Of a DNA stretch of 64,000 nt, positions 48,807 to 57,673 are shown piece after piece. The DNA is from Pseudomonadota bacterium. Lineage in GTDB: Bacteria; Pseudomonadota; Alphaproteobacteria; Acetobacterales; Acetobacteraceae. The position numbers were made by a program, and so were the translations under genes. Location of the stretch: the NCBI GenBank assembly GCA_021801255.1, contig JAJYYH010000020.1, forward strand, positions 1 to 64,000, in the 5' to 3' direction. The number at the start of each line of letters is the position of its first letter. Position 1 is the stretch's first letter. The notes below the pieces were generated by a model. That model saw only the letters and a list, made by a program, of their open reading frames with translations. It was not told where the DNA came from and made no database searches.

Positions 48807-50411
48807 TCACATCCGGAACAGGCCGAAGCGGGTCGGCGCGATCGGCGCATTGAGCGCCGCCGAGAGGGAAAGCGCCAGGACCTGCCGGGTTTGTGCCGGA
48901 TCGATCACGCCATCGTCCCAGAGCCGCGCCGAGGCGTAATAGGGATGGCCCTGGGTCTCATATTGCGCACGGATCGGTGCCTTGAAGGCCTCTTCTTCCG
49001 CTTTCGTCCAAACGGCACCGCGAGCCTCGATGTTATCGCGCCGCACCTGCGCGAGCACGCTCGCCGCTTGCTCGCCGCCCATGACGCTGATCCGCGCGTT
49101 CGGCCACATATAGAGAAAACGCGGGCCATAGGCGCGGCCGCACATGCCATAGTTGCCGGCCCCGAAACTACCGCCAATGATCACGGTGAATTTCGGCACA
49201 TTGGCCGTCGCAACCGCTGTCACCAGCTTCGCGCCATCCTTGGCGATGCCGCCCGCCTCGTATTTCCGCCCGACCATGAACCCGGTGATATTCTGCAAAA
49301 ACACCAGCGGAATGCCGCGTTGCGCGCACAACTCGATGAAATGCGCGCCCTTGAGCGCGGATTCCGAGAACAGGATGCCGTTATTGGCGACGATACCGAT
49401 CGGATAGCCGGCAAGATGGGCAAACCCGGTCACCAAGGTCGCGCCATAGAGACGCTTGAATTCGTGGAATTCGCTGCGATCGACGAGGCGGGCGATGACC
49501 TCGCGCACGTCGTAGCTCTGGCGTGGCTCTTTCGGGATCACACCATATAGCTCGGCGGGATCGTAAGCCGGCGGCGATGGCTCGCGTATTGCCAGTTCCG
49601 GCGTTTTGCGGATGTTGAGATGGGCCACGACCTCGCGCGCGATGGCCAGCGCGTGCGCATCGTTCTCCGCGAGATGATCGGCGACACCCGAGACACGGCT
49701 ATGGAGATCGCCACCGCCAAGATCCTCGGCGCTCACCACTTCGCCGGTCGCGGCCTTCACCAAAGGCGGGCCGCCAAGAAAAATCGTGCCTTGATCGCGC
49801 ACGATGATGGTTTCATCCGACATCGCCGGCACATAGGCGCCGCCCGCCGTGCAGGATCCCATCACCAGGGCGATCTGCGCGATGCCGGCGGCCGACATGT
49901 TGGCCTGGTTGTAGAAAATCCGCCCGAAATGGTCGCGATCAGGAAACACCTCATCCTGATTCGGCAGATTGGCGCCACCAGAATCGACGAGATAAAGACA
50001 AGGTAGACGGTTGGTCGCGGCGATTTCCTGCGCGCGCAGGTGCTTCTTGACGGTAATCGGATAATAAGAGCCGCCCTTCACCGTCGCGTCGTTGGCGATC
50101 ACCATGCATTGGCACCCATTAATACGGCCGATGCCGGTAACGATGCCGCCCGCCGGCACTTCGCCTTCATACATCCCGTATGCGGCAAGCGGCGAGAGTT
50201 CAAGAAATGGCGAGCCAGGATCAAGAAGATTGCGTATCCGATCACGCGCCACCATCTTGCCGCGCGCGAGATGCTTCTCGCGCGCGGCACTGCCGCCGCC
50301 CTCGGCGATGCGGTCAAGCGTGCCCCGGAGATCGGCGAGCAAGGCTGCCATCGCCGCCTGATTTTCACGAAATTCAGCGCCACGCAGGTCTATCTCGGAC
50401 GTAAGTTGCAT
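48807..50411 (-). CDS. mccB: Methylcrotonyl-CoA carboxylase beta subunit (carboxyltransferase)
   Basis: 534 residues. The carboxyltransferase N- and C-halves are present: [86 protein letters not shown], and [53 protein letters not shown]. The length and the [18 protein letters not shown] stretch are typical of MccB rather than propionyl-CoA carboxylase. The enzyme makes 3-methylglutaconyl-CoA. It lies four bases from the ivd gene and overlaps or abuts the mccA start. Confidence 0.95.
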   Translation of the reverse strand: MQLTSEIDLRGAEFRENQAAMAALLADLRGTLDRIAEGGGSAAREKHLARGKMVARDRIRNLLDPGSPFLELSPLAAYGMYEGEVPAGGIVTGIGRINGCQCMVIANDATVKGGSYYPITVKKHLRAQEIAATNRLPCLYLVDSGGANLPNQDEVFPDRDHFGRIFYNQANMSAAGIAQIALVMGSCTAGGAYVPAMSDETIIVRDQGTIFLGGPPLVKAATGEVVSAEDLGGGDLHSRVSGVADHLAENDAHALAIAREVVAHLNIRKTPELAIREPSPPAYDPAELYGVIPKEPRQSYDVREVIARLVDRSEFHEFKRLYGATLVTGFAHLAGYPIGIVANNGILFSESALKGAHFIELCAQRGIPLVFLQNITGFMVGRKYEAGGIAKDGAKLVTAVATANVPKFTVIIGGSFGAGNYGMCGRAYGPRFLYMWPNARISVMGGEQAASVLAQVRRDNIEARGAVWTKAEEEAFKAPIRAQYETQGHPYYASARLWDDGVIDPAQTRQVLALSLSAALNAPIAPTRFGLFRM

Positions 50412-50414
50412 CGC

Positions 50415-51590
50415 TCAAGCAGTCTCGTTGAAGATTTCACGCCCGATCAGCATGCGCCGGATTTCCGAGGTGCCAGCGCCGATCTCATAGAGTTTGGCAT
50501 CGCGTAGCAGCCGCCCGGTCGGATAGTCGTTGATATAGCCGTTGCCACCAAGACACTGGATCGCTTCCAGCGCCATCCAGGTGGCCTTTTCGGCGGCGAA
50601 CAAAATTGCCCCGGCGGCGTCCTTGCGCGCCGTCTCGCCGCGATCGCAGGCATTGGCAACCGCATAGACATAGGCCCGTGTCGCATTCATCGTCGTGTAC
50701 ATATCCGCGATCTTGCCTTGCATAAGCTGAAACTCGCCGATCGGCTGGCCAAATTGCCGGCGTTCGTGGATATAAGGCATGACAACATCCATGCAGGCCT
50801 GCATGATCCCCAAAGGCCCGGCCGCCAGCACCGTGCGTTCATAGTCGAGCCCGCTCATCAGCACGCGCACGCCCTCGTTCACTCCCCCGAGCACGTTTTC
50901 CGCTGGCACCGCGCACTCGTTGAACACTAGCTCGCCGGTATTCGAGCCGCGCATGCCGAGCTTGTCGAGTTTCTGCGCGCAGGAAAAACCTTTCGTTCCG
51001 CGCTCGACGATAAAGGCGGTGATGCCGCGCGGCCCGGCCTCTGGATCGGTCTTGGCATAGACCACGACGATATCGGCGTCAGGCCCGTTGGTGATCCACA
51101 TTTTGGTGCCGTTCAGAATATAGCGATCGTCGTGGTGTTCGGCGCGAAGCCGCATCGAGACAACATCAGATCCCGCTCCGGGCTCGCTCATCGCGAGCGC
51201 CCCGACATGCGCCCCCGAGATCAGGCGCGGCAGAAAGCGGCGGCGCTGTTCGGGCGTGCCGTTGCGGCGGATTTGGTTGACGCAAAGATTCGAGTGCGCA
51301 CCATAGGAAAGCCCGACGGAAGCGGAGGCGCGGCTGATTTCCTCCATCACCACGCAATGCGCGAGATAGCCCTGTCCCGACCCGCCTTCCGCTTCCTCGA
51401 CGGTGATACCAAGCAGACCGAGGGCGCCGAATTTTTGCCAGAGATCGGCGGGAAAGTCGTTTTCCCGATCGATCGCCGCGGCGCGCGGGGCGATCTCATT
51501 GGCGGAAAACCGCGCGACTTCGTCGCGCAGCATCTCGATCGTCTCGCCGAGGCCGAAATTCAGTCCGCGATACGCATTGCCGCTCACCAT
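50415..51590 (-). CDS. ivd: Isovaleryl-CoA dehydrogenase
   Basis: 391 residues. [16 protein letters not shown] and [19 protein letters not shown] are family signatures. [16 protein letters not shown] places a glutamate in the helix where isovaleryl-CoA dehydrogenases, unlike other acyl-CoA dehydrogenases, keep their base (the Glu254 region of the human enzyme). [40 protein letters not shown] completes the C-terminus with Ala in place of the usual Glu376. It oxidises isovaleryl-CoA to 3-methylcrotonyl-CoA, feeding the mccAB product downstream in the same operon. Confidence 0.93.
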   Translation of the reverse strand: MVSGNAYRGLNFGLGETIEMLRDEVARFSANEIAPRAAAIDRENDFPADLWQKFGALGLLGITVEEAEGGSGQGYLAHCVVMEEISRASASVGLSYGAHSNLCVNQIRRNGTPEQRRRFLPRLISGAHVGALAMSEPGAGSDVVSMRLRAEHHDDRYILNGTKMWITNGPDADIVVVYAKTDPEAGPRGITAFIVERGTKGFSCAQKLDKLGMRGSNTGELVFNECAVPAENVLGGVNEGVRVLMSGLDYERTVLAAGPLGIMQACMDVVMPYIHERRQFGQPIGEFQLMQGKIADMYTTMNATRAYVYAVANACDRGETARKDAAGAILFAAEKATWMALEAIQCLGGNGYINDYPTGRLLRDAKLYEIGAGTSEIRRMLIGREIFNETA

Positions 51591-51604
51591 CGTCTTGCCC
51601 TCAT

Positions 51605-53290
51605 CTATTCCCCTGAGCGCAGCTCAGGAAAATCTTCCTCACGATATTCTTGTTCCAGCCGCGTGGCCCCGCGCGCGGCTTCGGCGCGGCGCAGTTCGAC
51701 GCGGCGGATTTTGCCGGAAATCGTCTTTGGCAGCTCGGCGAATTCAAGTCGTCGGACGCGCTTGTAGGGCGCGAGCCGGGCGCGGATGTGGCGGAAAATG
51801 TCCAGCGCCGTCGCGCGATCCGGGGAAAACCCCGGGGCCAGCGCGAGATAGGCCTTCGGCACCGCCAGCCGGAGCGGATCGGGCGCGGGCACGACGGCCG
51901 CTTCCATCACCGCCGCGTGCTCGATCAGTGCGCTTTCCAGCTCGAACGGGCTGATGCGGTAATCGGACGCCTTAAAAATATCGTCGGCGCGGCCGACATA
52001 GGTGAGATATCCCTCGGCGTCGCGGGAGGCGACATCGCCGGTGCGATAATAATGCCCGGTCACGGGGACAATCTCGCCGCCCTCGTCCTGATAACCGCGC
52101 ATCAGGCCGGCGGGCGGCGGGTCGAGGGCGATGCACACCGCGCCCTCGTCGGCCTCGTTGTCCTCCGCGTCGAGCAGTACGATGCGATAGCCCGGCAGCG
52201 GCCGACCCATCGAGCCGGGCTTCACCTTCTGCCCCGGCGGATTGCCGATCTGCGCGGTGGTTTCAGTTTGACCGTAGCCGTCGCGGATGCTGAGCCCCCA
52301 GGCGCGCTCGACCTGCTCGATCACCTCCGGGTTGAGCGGCTCGCCGGCGCCGGTGACCTCGCGAAGATGCGTCTTCCAGGAGCCGAGATCTTCCTGGATC
52401 AGCATGCGCCAGACGGTGGGCGGGGCGCAGAGCGTCGTCACCTGATGCGCGACGATGGCATCGAGCAGGCGGCGCGCATCGAAGCGCGGCTGGTTGAAGA
52501 TGAAGACCGCGGCACCCGCGTTCCACGGCGCGAAGAAGCAGCTCCAGGCGTGCTTGGCCCAGCCCGGCGAGGAGACATTGAGATGCAGATCGCCGGGTTG
52601 CAGCCCAAGCCAATACATCGTCGAGAGATGGCCCACGGGGTAGGAGCGGTGGCTGTGCAGCACCAGTTTGGGCCGCGCCGTGGTGCCCGAGGTGAAATAG
52701 AGCAGCAGCGGATCATCCGCCTTGGTCACGCCGTCAGGCGTGAACGCCGCTGACTGAGCCAGGAGAGTTTCATAGACGATCCAGCCGGCGGGCGCCTGGC
52801 CAACGCCGATGCGCCGGACGGCCGGATCAAGCCCTTCGAACTTCGCCGCCTCGCCGGCATCGGTGACGAGAAACCGCACCCGCCCGCGCGCGAAACGATC
52901 GGCGAGATCGGCCGGCGTCAAAAGCGTCGTCGCGGGGACAACGACGGCGCCGAGTTTCATCGCCGCGAGCATCACCTCCCAGAGCGGTGCGACATTGCCG
53001 AGCATCACCAGGATACGATCACCACGGCGCACGCCCTGCGCGCGGAGACCATTGGCGACCTGGTTCGAGCGCGCGGCAAGCTCGGCGAAGGTAAAACGCA
53101 CCGCACCCTCGCCGACGATCACCAGCGCCGGCTGATCGGCCAGCGGGCCGGCGGCGAGTGGGTCGAACCAGTCCAGCGCCCAATTGAAATGATCCAGCTT
53201 GGGCCAGCGGAATTCCCGCGCGGCGCGATCATGGTCGGTGCGGTGTGCGAGCAGGAAATCGCGGGCGGCGCGAAACGCCTGGGTGCTCAT
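51605..53290 (-). CDS. Acyl-CoA synthetase (short/medium-chain, AMP-forming)
   Basis: 561 residues. [20 protein letters not shown] is a P-loop variant with ARPK, the acetyl-CoA-synthetase-like [12 protein letters not shown] follows, then [42 protein letters not shown] and the [15 protein letters not shown] lysine region. The NYWALDWFD-like N-terminus and [15 protein letters not shown] place it with acetyl-/medium-chain acyl-CoA synthetases. Sitting between ivd and mmsB, it probably activates branched or short fatty acids such as isovalerate or isobutyrate. It overlaps mmsB by four bases. Confidence 0.9.
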   Translation of the reverse strand: MSTQAFRAARDFLLAHRTDHDRAAREFRWPKLDHFNWALDWFDPLAAGPLADQPALVIVGEGAVRFTFAELAARSNQVANGLRAQGVRRGDRILVMLGNVAPLWEVMLAAMKLGAVVVPATTLLTPADLADRFARGRVRFLVTDAGEAAKFEGLDPAVRRIGVGQAPAGWIVYETLLAQSAAFTPDGVTKADDPLLLYFTSGTTARPKLVLHSHRSYPVGHLSTMYWLGLQPGDLHLNVSSPGWAKHAWSCFFAPWNAGAAVFIFNQPRFDARRLLDAIVAHQVTTLCAPPTVWRMLIQEDLGSWKTHLREVTGAGEPLNPEVIEQVERAWGLSIRDGYGQTETTAQIGNPPGQKVKPGSMGRPLPGYRIVLLDAEDNEADEGAVCIALDPPPAGLMRGYQDEGGEIVPVTGHYYRTGDVASRDAEGYLTYVGRADDIFKASDYRISPFELESALIEHAAVMEAAVVPAPDPLRLAVPKAYLALAPGFSPDRATALDIFRHIRARLAPYKRVRRLEFAELPKTISGKIRRVELRRAEAARGATRLEQEYREEDFPELRSGE

Positions 53291-54207
53291 AGCGGCTCAT
53301 CCCCCGGCGCCGCGGCGCTCCGATCGCTCAGCCAGCGGAAGGCCACGGAAAAATCCTTGAGCGCGAGGCCGGCTTCGCTGATCTCGCCATAAAGCACGGC
53401 GGCCTCGGCACCGAGCGGGGTTTTGGCGCCCGCGTCCACCGCGGCCATCTGTGCGAGCCGGAGATCCTTGAGCATCAGCGCGGTGGCAAAACCCGGAGCG
53501 TAGTCACGGTTCGAGGGCGCGCCCGGCACCGGGCCAGGGACTGGGCAATAGGAGGTGAGAGACCAGCACTGGCCCGAGGCGGTCGAACTCACCTCGAATA
53601 GCTTCTCGCGCGAAAGCCCCAGACGATCGGCGAGCACGAAGGCCTCGCAGACCGCGAGCATCGAGACGCCGAGGATCATGTTGTTGCAGATTTTCGCCGC
53701 CTGCCCGGCGCCGGCCGCGCCGGCATGGACGATGTTGCGGCCCATCGCGGCGAGGATCGGTCGGGCACGAGCGAACGCCGCATCATCGCCGCCCACCATG
53801 AAGGTGAGCGTACCGGCGACCGCGCCGCCGACACCGCCGGAAACCGGGGCATCGAGCATCGCGAGCCCGGCCTCCCGCGCCGCCGCCGCGACATCGCGCG
53901 CGGTTGCGACATCGATCGTCGAGCCATCGATGAGCAGCACGTCGCGCCCGCGCGTCGCGGCGATCACCCCACCCGCGCCGAGATAGAGATCGCGCACATG
54001 GCTGCCCGCGGGCAGCATGCTGAAGACGATTTCCGCACCGGCCACGGCGCGCGCGGCGCTTTCGGCAAGGCTGCCGCCTCCCGCGCGATGGCGCGCGAGC
54101 GCCGCCGGATCGACATCAAAGCCCGCCACGCGATGCCCCGCCTTGAGCAGATTTTTCGCCATCGGCCCGCCCATATTGCCGAGCCCGATAAAGGCGATCT
54201 CAGTCAT
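53287..54207 (-). CDS. mmsB: 3-Hydroxyisobutyrate dehydrogenase
   Basis: 306 residues. IAFIGLGNMGGPMAKNLLKAGHRVAGFDVD (NAD loop and beta-hydroxyacid dehydrogenase signature) opens the chain; DAPVSGGVGGAVAGTLTFMVGGDD and GAGQAAKICNNMILGVSMLAVCEAF (the catalytic Lys of the family in AAKICNN) follow. It oxidises 3-hydroxyisobutyrate to methylmalonate semialdehyde in valine degradation. ATGA-type overlaps join it to the acyl-CoA dehydrogenase upstream and to the synthetase downstream. No mmsA (methylmalonate-semialdehyde dehydrogenase) is in the window. Confidence 0.93.
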   Translation of the reverse strand: MTEIAFIGLGNMGGPMAKNLLKAGHRVAGFDVDPAALARHRAGGGSLAESAARAVAGAEIVFSMLPAGSHVRDLYLGAGGVIAATRGRDVLLIDGSTIDVATARDVAAAAREAGLAMLDAPVSGGVGGAVAGTLTFMVGGDDAAFARARPILAAMGRNIVHAGAAGAGQAAKICNNMILGVSMLAVCEAFVLADRLGLSREKLFEVSSTASGQCWSLTSYCPVPGPVPGAPSNRDYAPGFATALMLKDLRLAQMAAVDAGAKTPLGAEAAVLYGEISEAGLALKDFSVAFRWLSDRSAAAPGDEPL

Positions 54208-55364
54208 TGCCGCATCTCCCCTCCGCCATGCCCCAGCAGCGCCCGCGCGATGATCACCCGCATGATCTCGTTGGTACCCTCGAGAATGCGGTGTACGCGG
54301 AGATCGCGCAGGTAGCGCTCGATCGCATAGTCCTTGATATAGCCATAGCCGCCATGAAGCTGCAGCGCCTCATCGACGATGCGGAAACAGGCATCGGTGG
54401 CGAAGCGCTTGGCCATGGCGGCGCGCGGGGTCGCGTCACTGGCCCCCCGGTCGAGCGCCACCGCCGCGCGATGCACCAGCAGCCGCGACGCCTCCAGCTC
54501 GGTCGCCATGTCGGCGAGACGGAATTGCAGCGCCTGGAAATCAGCGAGCCGCTTGCCGAACTGGCGGCGCTCCTGGACATAGGCCAGCGCCGCCTCGAGG
54601 CAGGCGCGAGCGCCGCCGAGCGAGCAGGCGGCGATATTCACCCGCCCGCCATCGAGCCCGGCCATGGCGAAGCGAAAACCCTCCCCCTCGGCGCCGAGCC
54701 GCTGGGCCACTGGCACAAGGCAGTTCTCGAACCGCACCAGCGTCGTCGGCTGGCTGTTCCAGCCGAGTTTTTTCTCAGGTCTGCCAAAGGAAAGCCCCGG
54801 CGTGCCCTTTTCCACCAGGAGGCAGGAGATGCCACGCGGCCCGGCTGCGCCCGTGCGCGCCATCACCGCATAGAGATCGCTCGCGCCGCCGCCGGAAATG
54901 AACGCCTTGGTGCCGTCAAGGACATAGTGATCACCCTCGCGCCGGGCGCGCGTGGCGAGACTCGCGGCATCCGATCCCGAGCCCGGCTCGGTGAGACAAT
55001 AGCTCGCGATGGTATCCCCGCGCATCAAGGCGGGCAGGAAGCGCGCTTGCTGGGGGCCATCGCCGAAGCGATCGATCATCCAGGCGACCATGTTGTGGAT
55101 TGAGAGGAACGCGGCGGTCGAGGGATCGGCATGCGCCAGCTCCTCGAAAATCAGCGCGGCGTCGAGCCGGCCGAGCCCGCTGCCGCCCATCGCCTCGCGC
55201 GTGTAGATGCCGGCGAAGCCGAGTTCGGCCGCCTCGCGCAATACCTCGCGGGGGAAAATCCGCTCCTCGTCCCAGCGCGCCGCGTGAGGGGCCAGTTGCG
55301 CGCTCGCGAACTGCCGCGCGGTTTCCTGGAACGCCCGTTGGTCTTCCGAGAGATCGAAATCCAT
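54204..55364 (-). CDS. Acyl-CoA dehydrogenase, probable isobutyryl-CoA dehydrogenase
   Basis: 386 residues from the ATG at 55362-55364 with GGGAGGAG upstream; a longer frame to 55385 is not needed. MDFDLSEDQRAFQETARQFA starts the chain, then SYCLTEPGSGSDAASL and FISGGGASDLYAVMARTG (the ISGGG pattern of ACAD8). It continues with LHGGYGYIKDYAIERYLRDLRVHRILEGTNEIMRVIIARALL, in which EGT supplies the catalytic Glu. As the first gene of an operon with mmsB it fits isobutyryl-CoA dehydrogenase of valine degradation; 2-methyl branched acyl-CoAs generally are the alternative. Confidence 0.9.
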   Translation of the reverse strand: MDFDLSEDQRAFQETARQFASAQLAPHAARWDEERIFPREVLREAAELGFAGIYTREAMGGSGLGRLDAALIFEELAHADPSTAAFLSIHNMVAWMIDRFGDGPQQARFLPALMRGDTIASYCLTEPGSGSDAASLATRARREGDHYVLDGTKAFISGGGASDLYAVMARTGAAGPRGISCLLVEKGTPGLSFGRPEKKLGWNSQPTTLVRFENCLVPVAQRLGAEGEGFRFAMAGLDGGRVNIAACSLGGARACLEAALAYVQERRQFGKRLADFQALQFRLADMATELEASRLLVHRAAVALDRGASDATPRAAMAKRFATDACFRIVDEALQLHGGYGYIKDYAIERYLRDLRVHRILEGTNEIMRVIIARALLGHGGGEMRQ

Positions 55365-55440
55365 CACCACTCCTCCCATCCCCAAGCTAGCGCGGTTTTG
55401 CTGGCCCGTAACCCCCTCGCCCGCTTGCTCGCTTGAAGAA

Positions 55441-55564
55441 CCAGGGCTCCGCCCTGGACCCGCTGGGGCCAGCGGCCCCAGACCCGCATCCCGTAACGGC
55501 CCGCATCATGGAAAGGATTGCAAAGGCTCCGCCTTTGCTGGGGTCCAGGGGCAAAGCCCCTGGC
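55441..55564. repeat. REP-like double-hairpin repeat, copy E (two units)
   Basis: 55441-55483 repeats the core (CAGGGCTCCGCCCTG, GACCCGC, then TGGGGCCAGCGGCCCCA), and a second set of hairpins, CAAAGGCTCCGCCTTTG and CCAGGGGCAAAGCCCCTGG, follows at 55520-55563. The match to one end of the 27276 element begins at 55591. The stretch 55365-55633 between the isobutyryl-CoA dehydrogenase and diguanylate cyclase genes has no other content. Confidence 0.75.
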
Positions 55565-55633
55565 CTTCAAGCGCTTCTGGCATTGAAAAACACCCTTCAC
55601 CCGATTGCCCCGCCGCCCGCCGAGCGGGCCGGT

Positions 55634-57583
55634 CTATCGGGTGTTCGCCGTGCTCTGATCGAGGACCATGTCCGGCAGTGCGGCCGCCACCGCGACCATT
55701 CCCGGCCCGGAGACGATGAAGGTGCAGTTGCGCCCCCGCCGCTTGGCGGCATAAAGCGCCGAGTCGGCGCCGGCGAGCAAGGTCGCGATATCGCCGTAGC
55801 GGCGCTGCGCCTGGATGGCGACGCCGATGCTGAGCGTCACCTGCCCGGCCGCCACCAGTTCATGCGGAATTCCGAGATCGCGCACCGTGTCGTGGATGCG
55901 CTCCGCCACCTCCAGGGCGCCGGCGGCCGAGGTCGCGGGCAGCAGCACGGTGAACTCCTCGCCGCCGAAGCGGGCGGCGGAATCGCCGCCGCGATGCATC
56001 GCCGCGCGGATGGTCTCGGCGAGCCGCTTGAGGCACTCGTCGCCCTGGAGATGGCCGTAGAAATCGTTGAAGATCTTGAAATGATCGACATCGATCATGA
56101 GCAAAGCGAGCGGTGTTCCCTCGCGCTGGGCGCGCCGCCACTCGGTCTCGATTGTGGCATCGAAGGCGCGGCGATTGGGAATGCCGGTCAGGCCATCGGT
56201 CGCGGCGAGGGCGGCAAGCTCGGCATTGGCGGCGTTGAGTTTTTCCTCCGCCTCTTTCTGGACCGAGACGTCGCGGGTAGTCGCGACAAACTCCACCGCC
56301 CGCCCGCCGGCGCGCTCGCGCACCGCCCGCACCCGGGTCTCGACCCAGAGATAGCTGCCATCCTTGCGCCGGCGGCGATAGGTGAAGACGGTATGGTCAT
56401 TGCCGGCCTGGAGCAGTTTCAGGGCGACGCGGACCGCGGGCCAGTCTGCGGGGTGGACGTCGCGGCGCCAATCCTGGCCGAGCTGTTCGCCGACCGACCA
56501 ACCGAGCATCTCGGTCACCGCCGGCGAGACATAGAGCCGCCGCCCGTCAGGGCTGACGCGAAAGATGATGTCGCGCGAATTTTCGGCGAGCGCCCGATAG
56601 CGCCGCTCGCTGTCGCGGAAACGCCGCACCCGCTCGGCCAGCAGCCCCCGCAGCCGGACCATCTGCGCCTGATTGGCGGCGCGGAAATAGACGGTCACGG
56701 CAAGCGCCAGAAGAAAGAGTTGCAGCAGATGGAATTCGACATGACGCGAGAGCAGGCCCGCCGCCACCTGGTGTTCGAGCGGGCCATGCCCGGAAAAACT
56801 CACCCCGCAAATCACGGTGATGGTGAGAATGAGCGAGAGCGCCGTGGCGTTGAAATCCAGCAGGTTGGCGATCAGCAGCAGGGGCGGGAAAATCAGGAAC
56901 AGCAATCCGCTCATCGTCGGGTTGGCAAGCAGCAGGAACAGGGTGAAAGCCGGCGGCAGGAACACCAGCAGATTGCGGGCGGCAAGAAGCTTCCGCTCCC
57001 CTGATTCCGAGCGGCAGAAGGCCAGCACCGCGGGAGTGACGACCACGAAGCCCATCATGCCGGAGGCAAACCAGTCAAGGAGCAGCGCGCGGAACGACAC
57101 ATCCTTGAGAAAATAGAGAAATTCGGCGGCGAAGAGGGCGCTGAAACCGGCCGCGATCAGGCTCACGGCGAGCACAAGGGCCAGGGCGCCGGGCCGCGTC
57201 GGGTCGGGTCGGATGCGCAGGCGCAGCCGCAGCAGGACGGCGGCGAGGCCGATTTCGGCTGCGGCGAGCCCGGAAATGACGAAAGCCCCGAGCCAATCCA
57301 GCCCATAGGCTCGATGGAGACCCCATTTCACCAGGCCCGCTGCGATCAGGGTGAGCACCGCCTCGCGCCGCTGCACGTTGAGCAGGCGCGCCAGCAAAAA
57401 CCCCCCGGCCGGCCAGATCATGGCGAGAGGCGAGCCGTCATGCGACGCAAACCCCGCCCGTCCCGAGGACCCCACCTGCTCCGCGGACAGTGCCAGAACC
57501 GCCCAGACGATCAAGCCATAAATGACAACGCTGCTGCCTGATCGCCGGAGGGCAAGCCAGTCCATGCGCATTCCACTCGTCAT
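55634..57583 (-). CDS. Diguanylate cyclase with MASE1 membrane sensor and PAS domain
   Basis: 649 residues. An N-terminal MASE1-type region with about eight hydrophobic segments (about 15-300, with MIWPAGGFLLARLLNVQR as its signature) leads to a PAS/PAC domain (about 330-450: RYRALAENSRDIIFRVSPDGRRLY and YRRRRKDGSYLWVETRVRAV). The GGDEF domain follows: active-site GGEEF at 540-544 and an inhibitory I-site RxxD at 531-534 (RGGD). It makes cyclic di-GMP from two GTP and should be product-inhibited. The signal is unknown. It is a single gene; c-di-GMP often governs exopolysaccharide, and an exopolysaccharide-type cluster lies in the same window, but no physical link is shown. Confidence 0.93.
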   Translation of the reverse strand: MTSGMRMDWLALRRSGSSVVIYGLIVWAVLALSAEQVGSSGRAGFASHDGSPLAMIWPAGGFLLARLLNVQRREAVLTLIAAGLVKWGLHRAYGLDWLGAFVISGLAAAEIGLAAVLLRLRLRIRPDPTRPGALALVLAVSLIAAGFSALFAAEFLYFLKDVSFRALLLDWFASGMMGFVVVTPAVLAFCRSESGERKLLAARNLLVFLPPAFTLFLLLANPTMSGLLFLIFPPLLLIANLLDFNATALSLILTITVICGVSFSGHGPLEHQVAAGLLSRHVEFHLLQLFLLALAVTVYFRAANQAQMVRLRGLLAERVRRFRDSERRYRALAENSRDIIFRVSPDGRRLYVSPAVTEMLGWSVGEQLGQDWRRDVHPADWPAVRVALKLLQAGNDHTVFTYRRRRKDGSYLWVETRVRAVRERAGGRAVEFVATTRDVSVQKEAEEKLNAANAELAALAATDGLTGIPNRRAFDATIETEWRRAQREGTPLALLMIDVDHFKIFNDFYGHLQGDECLKRLAETIRAAMHRGGDSAARFGGEEFTVLLPATSAAGALEVAERIHDTVRDLGIPHELVAAGQVTLSIGVAIQAQRRYGDIATLLAGADSALYAAKRRGRNCTFIVSGPGMVAVAAALPDMVLDQSTANTR

Positions 57584-57673
57584 CGCATCACTTGTCCCCG
57601 CGGCACGATCGCCTGAAACCGGGGTAAAATTGAACTATCGGAAAATACCTAAGGATTGTTTACGGGCGCCCGG

